In this document: positions 6,988-11,196 of the stretch, one piece after another | Position numbering within the stretch: the stretch's first letter is position 1 | Layout: each line of letters opens with the position of its first letter | From: Sedimentitalea sp042687825 | Lineage (GTDB): Bacteria > Pseudomonadota > Alphaproteobacteria > Rhodobacterales > Rhodobacteraceae | Length of the DNA: 11,196 nt | Direction: 5' to 3' | Assembly: GCF_042687825.1 (NCBI RefSeq) | Contig: NZ_JBHUQE010000039.1 | Location: 1-11,196 of the forward strand | The notes under the pieces: model-generated | What the model saw: the letters and a program-made list of their open reading frames with translations, nothing else | Database searches by the model: none | What the model was told of the DNA's origin: nothing | Translations under genes and position numbers: made by a program

Positions 6988-7684
6988 GCATGCGGCATCC
7001 GCAATTTCGATGCGGGACGTCCTGTTCCGCTGGCCGGGGCGGGCCTCCTTCGGGCTGACGGTGCCGCAGTTCCGGCTTGAGCGGGGGGAGAGCGTTCTTC
7101 TGCTGGGCGAGAGCGGATCGGGGAAATCGACGCTGCTTTCGCTCGTCTGCGGCATCGTGGCGGCGCAGGCGGGCCGTGTCGCGCTTGGCGGCACCGATAT
7201 TGCCGGCCTTCGGGTGGGCGCGCGCGACCGGTTTCGGGCTGAGCGGATCGGGGTGATCTTCCAGCAGTTCAACTTGTTGCCATATGCGCGCGTGGCCGAC
7301 AACATCCTCCTGCCGCTGCGTTTCGCACCGGAACGACGCAGCCGCGCGGGTGATGCGGAACCCGAAGCCGCGCGCCTCTGCCGGGCGCTCGGCCTGCCGC
7401 CGGATATTCTCGGCGCCGTCTCCGGCCGTCTCAGCGTCGGCCAGCAACAGCGCGTCGCGGTGGCCCGCGCGCTGATCGGCCAGCCGCCGCTCGTCGTCGC
7501 GGACGAACCTACGTCGGCGCTCGACGCAGCGACGCAGGACAGCTTTCTTGGCCTGCTGTTCGATCAGACGGCCGAGGCGGGCTCGTCGCTTCTCATGGTC
7601 AGCCATGACGAAAGGCTGGGCGCACGGTTCGACCGTGTCGTCCGGTTGTCGGAGATTGTCTCCGTCCTCGGGGAGGCCGCATGA
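6971..7684 (+). CDS. ABC transporter ATP-binding protein of the Zrg-type system
   Basis: This 237-residue protein is the cytoplasmic ATPase of a LolD/MacB-like ABC system. Walker A is GESGSGKST (residues 46-54), the Q-loop is FQQF (97-100), Walker B is LVVADEPT (174-181) and the switch histidine is in SHD (His212). The ABC signature reads LSVGQ (154-158) rather than LSGGQ. Size and motif spacing fit a full nucleotide-binding subunit. The start is not certain: the TTG at 6971 overlaps the end of zrgA by 17 bases and keeps the first beta strand (AISMRDV), whereas the ATG at 7010 cuts into it. I see no ribosome binding site for either, so translational coupling is likely. The stop overlaps the permease start by four bases (ATGA), which ties the two into one complex. 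Confidence 0.92.
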   Translation: MPDRSEHAASAISMRDVLFRWPGRASFGLTVPQFRLERGESVLLLGESGSGKSTLLSLVCGIVAAQAGRVALGGTDIAGLRVGARDRFRAERIGVIFQQFNLLPYARVADNILLPLRFAPERRSRAGDAEPEAARLCRALGLPPDILGAVSGRLSVGQQQRVAVARALIGQPPLVVADEPTSALDAATQDSFLGLLFDQTAEAGSSLLMVSHDERLGARFDRVVRLSEIVSVLGEAA

Positions 7685-8928
7685 TCCTGCGACTTGCCAT
7701 CGGCTCGCTTCTGGCGCGTGGACTGACCGTGGGGATGACGGTGCTCGCCATCGCGCTCTCGGTGGCGCTGTTTGTCGGCGTCGAGAAGGTGCGCACCGGC
7801 GCCCGTGCGAGCTTTGCCGACACGATCTCGGGCACCGACCTGATCGTCGGCGCGCGCTCAGGCTCCGTCCAGCTCCTGCTCTATTCGGTGTTCCGGATCG
7901 GAAACGCGACCAACAACGTCACCTGGCAGAGCTACGAGGACATCGCCGCGCGGCCCGAGGTGGACTGGAGCGTGCCGATCTCGCTCGGCGACAGCCACCG
8001 GCAGTTCCGCGTCATGGGCACGACGCCGGAGTTCTTCGAACGCTACAAGTATCGCGGCGGACGGTCGCTTGGATTCGCCTCGGGCCACGGGTTGGAGGAT
8101 CTCTACGACGCGGTGATCGGCGCCGACGTTGCCGGGGCGCTCGGCTATTCGGTCAGCGATCCGATCGTCGTTGCCCACGGGCTCGCTTCCTTCACCGAAC
8201 ACGACGACCAACCGTTTCGCGTCGCCGGTATCGTCGCCAAGACCGGTACGCCCGTGGACCGGACCGTCATCGTGAGCCTGAAGGCGATCGAGGCGATCCA
8301 CGTGGACTGGCAGAGCGGCGCGAAGACCGGCCAGACGACGCCGGTGGAGACGATCCGCAAGATGGACCTGACGCCAACCGCCATCACGGCCGCGCTCGTC
8401 GGCGTGAATTCTCGGCTCCAGGTATTCAAGCTCCAGCGCTGGATCAACGAGTACCCCGGGGAGCCGCTGCTTGCCGTGCTGCCGGGTGTCGCCCTGCAAG
8501 AGCTCTGGCAAATCGTGGGCGTTGCCGAAACGGCCCTGATCGGCGTCTCCGCCATGGTCGTGGTGACGGCGCTGCTTGGAATGATGGCGATGATCCTGTC
8601 GAGTCTCAGCGAACGGCGGCGCGAGATGGCAATCTGGCGGGCGATGGGCGCACGACCGGGCACGATCCTGTCGCTGCTCGTTCTGGAAGCCGCATTGATG
8701 GCGGCCGCGGGCGCGGTCCTTGGCTTTGCCCTGCTCTATGCGGGGCTTGCCATTGCGCGCCCCTGGGTCGATTCGGCGTTCGGCATCTGGCTGCCGATCG
8801 AGGTACCGACAGCGCGGGAACTCTGGGTTCTCGCAAGTGTGATCGGCGCGGCGGCGCTCGCGAGCCTTTTTCCTGCACTGCGGGCCTACCGGATGTCTCT
8901 GGCCGATGGCATGATGGCGAGGATATGA
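7681..8928 (+). CDS. FtsX/MacB-type ABC transporter permease of the Zrg-type system
   Basis: This 415-residue inner-membrane protein has the architecture of the MacB/LolCE permease family. A first transmembrane helix lies at about residues 15-35. A large periplasmic domain (about 36-280) includes GTDLIVGARSGSVQLLLYSV and RIGNATNNVTWQSYEDI. Three more helices follow at about 283-307 (ALIGVSAMVVVTALLGMMAM), 328-358 and 380-401, forming the FtsX domain. SERRREMAIWRAMGA (309-323) is the coupling helix that contacts the ATPase. The start shares an ATGA overlap with the upstream ATPase. Permeases of this type usually drive conformational work in the periplasm or outer membrane rather than moving substrate through a channel, so it may help pass zinc to or from ZrgA. 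That role is inference. Confidence 0.92.
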   Translation: MILRLAIGSLLARGLTVGMTVLAIALSVALFVGVEKVRTGARASFADTISGTDLIVGARSGSVQLLLYSVFRIGNATNNVTWQSYEDIAARPEVDWSVPISLGDSHRQFRVMGTTPEFFERYKYRGGRSLGFASGHGLEDLYDAVIGADVAGALGYSVSDPIVVAHGLASFTEHDDQPFRVAGIVAKTGTPVDRTVIVSLKAIEAIHVDWQSGAKTGQTTPVETIRKMDLTPTAITAALVGVNSRLQVFKLQRWINEYPGEPLLAVLPGVALQELWQIVGVAETALIGVSAMVVVTALLGMMAMILSSLSERRREMAIWRAMGARPGTILSLLVLEAALMAAAGAVLGFALLYAGLAIARPWVDSAFGIWLPIEVPTARELWVLASVIGAAALASLFPALRAYRMSLADGMMARI

Positions 8929-8930
8929 AG

Positions 8931-9452
8931 ATGCACAATCCCCTTTCCCGACGGCAGTTCGGATTGCTTCTTGCGGCCGGTTGCGCCCTGCCGCGCACGG
9001 CTCGCGCAACCACTTTCCGCGAGATCACGTGGGACGACCTGATCCCGCCCGGCGTTCCCTATTCCGAGATCATCGGCGAGGGAGAGCTCGACGAGGTGAA
9101 CGACACCTGGAATCCGATATTCGATGAAAATGCGACCAAGTTTAACACCGTGCTCGAGGGCGAGCCGGTCAAGCTGCCCGGCTACATCATCCCCCTCGAT
9201 CTGAACGCCGACGGCGTGACGAGTTTCATTCTGGTGCCCTATGTCGGGGCCTGCATCCATGTCCCGCCACCGCCGCCCAACCAGCTCGTCTCCGTGACCA
9301 CCCAGACGCCCTGGCCGAGCGACGCGATTTGGGACGCGGTCTGGGTGTTCGGCCGCCTCCGCACCGGTTTGCAGTCGACCGAGATCGCGGATATCGGCTA
9401 TCAGATGGCGGCGGAAAAGATCGAGATCTACGAATGGCTGGAAGAAGACTGA
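8931..9452 (+). CDS. DUF3299 protein with Tat-like signal, copy 1
   Basis: This 173-residue protein belongs to DUF3299, a family of unknown mechanism often found beside DUF2796 and FtsX-like transporter genes. Residues 5-17 (LSRRQFGLLLAAG) fit the twin-arginine signal pattern, with likely cleavage after ARA near residue 26. The mature part contains LPGYIIPLDLNADG (82-95) and the family core FILVPYVGACIHVPPPPPNQ (99-118), in which Cys108 and His110 are candidate metal ligands. It ends IGYQMAAEKIEIYEW, also typical. I chose the ATG at 8931 because GCGAGG lies eight bases upstream; the ATG at 8925, which overlaps the permease stop, would sit only two bases from that site. If Tat export is real, the protein may fold or take its metal in the cytoplasm before export. 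Confidence 0.87.
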   Translation: MHNPLSRRQFGLLLAAGCALPRTARATTFREITWDDLIPPGVPYSEIIGEGELDEVNDTWNPIFDENATKFNTVLEGEPVKLPGYIIPLDLNADGVTSFILVPYVGACIHVPPPPPNQLVSVTTQTPWPSDAIWDAVWVFGRLRTGLQSTEIADIGYQMAAEKIEIYEWLEED

Positions 9453-9943
9453 GCCGGCGCGGCCTTTGTCTCGGCATCGGGGCGTTGGCGTGTCTGCCCG
9501 GGCCTGCGCGGCCTGCCGACGACCCAGTAGACCTGGAATGGACCGATCTGCTGCCAACGGGCGAAACATCCCTCCCGCCCGAGCTTCAGGGCCTCGTCCA
9601 GCACGATCAGGCGCCGCTCATGAGCCAGCAGCGGGCATCGACCGGCGTGCGGACCGACTGGAACGGCCGGACCGTGCGCCTCCCGGGCTTCGTCGTCCCG
9701 CTCGACTATGATGGAACGGGCATGACCGCCTTCCTATTAGTGCCTTATGTGGGCGCCTGCATCCACGTTCCGCCACCGCCCGCGAACCAGCTTGTTCTGG
9801 TCACGACGGAGCGGCCTTACGAGTCGGACCACCTGTTCGAGCCCGTGACCGTCACCGGCATGTTCGGGACCGCCACCACGTCGACGCAGCTCGCGGATGT
9901 AGGCTACGCCCTTTCGGCCGACGGGATCGAACCCTACCGCTGA
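9434..9943 (+). CDS. DUF3299 protein with Tat-like signal, copy 2
   Basis: This 169-residue protein is a tandem paralogue of the preceding gene and overlaps it by 19 bases in another frame. The N terminus MAGRRLSRRGLCLGIGALA fits a twin-arginine signal, with cleavage possible after ARPA near residue 28. The shared core is LPGFVVPLDYDGTGMTAFLL (83-102) followed by VPYVGACIHVPPPPANQL (103-120). The Cys109/His111 pair is conserved, and the ending ADVGYALSADGIEP corresponds to IADIGYQMAAEKIE in copy 1. Outside the core the two differ clearly: copy 2 has PPELQGLVQHDQAPLMSQQR where copy 1 has an acidic stretch. The duplication is therefore old or functionally diverged. The overlap suggests coupled translation in similar amounts. 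The start is the only in-frame ATG that gives a signal sequence; its ribosome binding site is weak. Confidence 0.85.
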   Translation: MAGRRLSRRGLCLGIGALACLPGPARPADDPVDLEWTDLLPTGETSLPPELQGLVQHDQAPLMSQQRASTGVRTDWNGRTVRLPGFVVPLDYDGTGMTAFLLVPYVGACIHVPPPPANQLVLVTTERPYESDHLFEPVTVTGMFGTATTSTQLADVGYALSADGIEPYR

Positions 9944-10021
9944 TGCGCGCCCGTCCCATCAGGGAATGGAACGGAATCGGCGAACGTGGCAGACTGCGGC
10001 ACGCTGTATATGGGTGGTGAT

Positions 10022-11082
10022 ATGAGGATCCGAAAGAACATCCACGGGATGGGCTGGTTCGCTGCAAGCCACGCGGCTGCGATGATCGCGGCCGCTCCTG
10101 CCGCTGCCTGTTCGTTTCACACGTACCTCCCCGAGCGAACGGCGGTGGACTGGATGGTCGACAGCGCCGACCTCGTTCTCGCCCGGCCCGGCCCGACCCG
10201 CAGAACGAATTCGTCTACAAGACCGTCGAGATGCTGCGCGGAACGGCTCAGGAACCCGAGCTCGGTTTTCTGGTCGACAGCGTCAGCCGACAGAAGCTCG
10301 CGTCCCATCCGGACGAGGCGGTGCTTTTCGCCCGTGGCGCCGATGGCGCCTGGACCAGGGTCGCCTATGTCGACACGGCCTTTCGCGAGATCATGGAGCG
10401 CGTGATCGCCGAGTCCCCGTCTTGGGGTGCCGGGGTCGATCCGGCCCGGTTCGCGATCGCCGCCGAATTGCACGATCACCCCGATCCGAAGCTGCACAAG
10501 CTCGCCCTTCGCGAACTGGATCAGGCGCCCTATGCGCTCCTGCGGGATCTCGACCTGCGCCTGCCGCCGGACGTTCTGCTGCGGGATTTCCGGACGCCGC
10601 AGGAATACCCCTACCAGCCGATCCGCGTCCTGCTGCTCGGCCTTGACGATACGGAGGCCGCACGGGCGGCCGTTCGCGGCTTCGCGGAGCGCGCGGCGGG
10701 ATCGGCCTGGGCCCGCAACCTCGGCGCCTATGCGACGGCCCCGATCGAGCAGGATGGCGCAGAGGGTGTCGCGCTGCTCGAGGAACGATTCCTGGCCGAC
10801 CCGCGGCAACCGCTCGACAAACTCGAACTGATGGTCGAAGCGCTCGCGATCCAAAACGGTGTCGGCTCGCCCGACCTTCGCGACCGGATCTCCGCGGCGC
10901 TCGTCGCCCGCCAGCTCTTCAGCTATCAGGATTGGTCGCAGGCGGCGCCACTGGCAGAGTTGATGCATGAGCGGCGCATCGCGTCTTCGGCAGACCTGAT
11001 GGCAGTTGCCATCTATGTTGCTCAGGCGCGAAGGCCGGGCACTGTCGGTCCGGCTCAAGGCGTCGCAGAAATTACGCAGTAG
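10022..11082 (+). pseudogene. Unrecognised exported protein gene, frameshifted near codon 55
   Basis: I do not recognise this family. The first part (from the ATG at 10022, or 12 bases earlier at 10010) encodes a signal sequence with core AASHAAAMIAAAPAAA before CSFHTYLPERT, either an ordinary signal peptide or a weak lipobox ending in Cys. The frame holds through WMVDSADLVLARP, then changes within 10181-10196. From there another frame continues as DPQNEFVYKTVEMLRGTAQE to the stop at 11082. The break lies in a GGCCC-GGCCC tandem: removing one five-base unit, or adding one base, restores about 351-353 residues. The long second part is helical and Leu/Ala/Arg-rich (HPDPKLHKLALRELDQ, RVLLLGLDDTEAARAAVRGF), loosely recalling HEAT-type repeats. 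It follows the DUF3299 pair by 78 bases on the same strand, so it may be a sixth operon gene acting in the periplasm. Real decay and sequence error cannot be separated here; a shorter intact protein from 10231 would lack export. Confidence 0.7.
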
Positions 11083-11196
11083 CAATCGACCGCGAGCAAT
11101 CCGTCTTCCGGCGTTGCGATCTCTGTTCCAACGACACCCGGTTCAAATCACTCGTTAAAAATCGGTAGTGGGTCACTTTGAAATCTAGGGTCTGGC

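Noticed and set aside
6431..7606. 391-codon minus-strand open frame opposite zrgA and the ATPase
   Set aside because: Its product is an Arg/Pro/Ala-rich shadow translation of the GC-rich opposite strand, while the plus strand encodes recognisable families.
7548..8924. Long plus-strand open frame running into the first DUF3299 gene
   Set aside because: It overlaps the ATPase and permease in another frame and its translation is Arg-rich without domain character. Only the part from 8931 is a real gene; the rest is open because of high GC content.
7858..9009. 383-codon minus-strand open frame opposite the permease
   Set aside because: It is a low-complexity Arg/His/Gly-rich shadow of the FtsX-like gene.
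10117..11085. 322-codon minus-strand open frame opposite the last gene, open across the frameshift
   Set aside because: I considered this because it is uninterrupted where the plus-strand gene is broken. Its translation lacks a signal, domain or credible start context, and the plus strand has a good signal peptide and same-strand operon context. It stays a less likely alternative.
1..11196. CRISPR array, tRNA, rRNA, toxin-antitoxin or phage-defence genes
   Set aside because: I looked for evenly spaced repeats, tRNA-like folds and typical defence motifs and found none I could support.

Overview
The window looks like accessory or variable-region DNA of an alphaproteobacterium, most likely in the Rhodobacterales/Rhodobacteraceae. 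That assignment rests on overall protein character, the GC-rich coding style of the right half and the style of the intergenic DNA. No taxonomic marker gene is present, so it is an inference. The left 6.4 kb is visibly less GC-rich than the compact operon on the right. I see no rRNA, tRNA, CRISPR array, integrase or complete transposase.

Layout. (1) 1-870: one doubtful small ORF (79-426), then about 440 bases without a convincing gene. (2) 871-4916: an AraC-family regulator on the minus strand, divergent from a two-gene plus-strand operon. Both operon genes encode exported proteins with paired DUF1254 and DUF1214 domains. (3) 4917-6402: mostly non-coding, interrupted by a RidA/YjgF-family gene (5383-5849) that is broken by a one-base frameshift in an A-run. 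The 550 bases after it are rich in dyad symmetry and in TGACGT/ACGTCA hexamers. (4) 6403-9943: a tightly packed operon resembling the Vibrio Zrg zinc-uptake type. It holds a His/Glu-rich periplasmic DUF2796/ZrgA protein, an ABC ATPase, an FtsX/MacB-type permease and two tandem DUF3299 proteins with twin-arginine-like signal sequences. Neighbouring genes overlap by 4 to 19 bases, or are separated by 2 bases, depending on the starts chosen. (5) 10022-11082: an unrecognised exported protein following in the same direction, with a frameshift at a GGCCC-rich tract. (6) 11083-11196: no gene seen.

How the genes work together. The right-hand operon probably moves or captures zinc (or a similar metal) across the cell envelope: ZrgA binds metal in the periplasm, the ATPase and FtsX-like permease supply energy, and the DUF3299 proteins are exported accessory factors. 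The left-hand DUF1254/DUF1214 pair has no assigned biochemical function. Its divergent AraC-type regulator suggests it is induced by a small molecule.

The most interesting points are the tandem DUF3299 duplication, the unknown exported protein linked to the metal operon, the dyad-rich upstream region, and the two frameshifted genes, which may be real decay or sequence errors.
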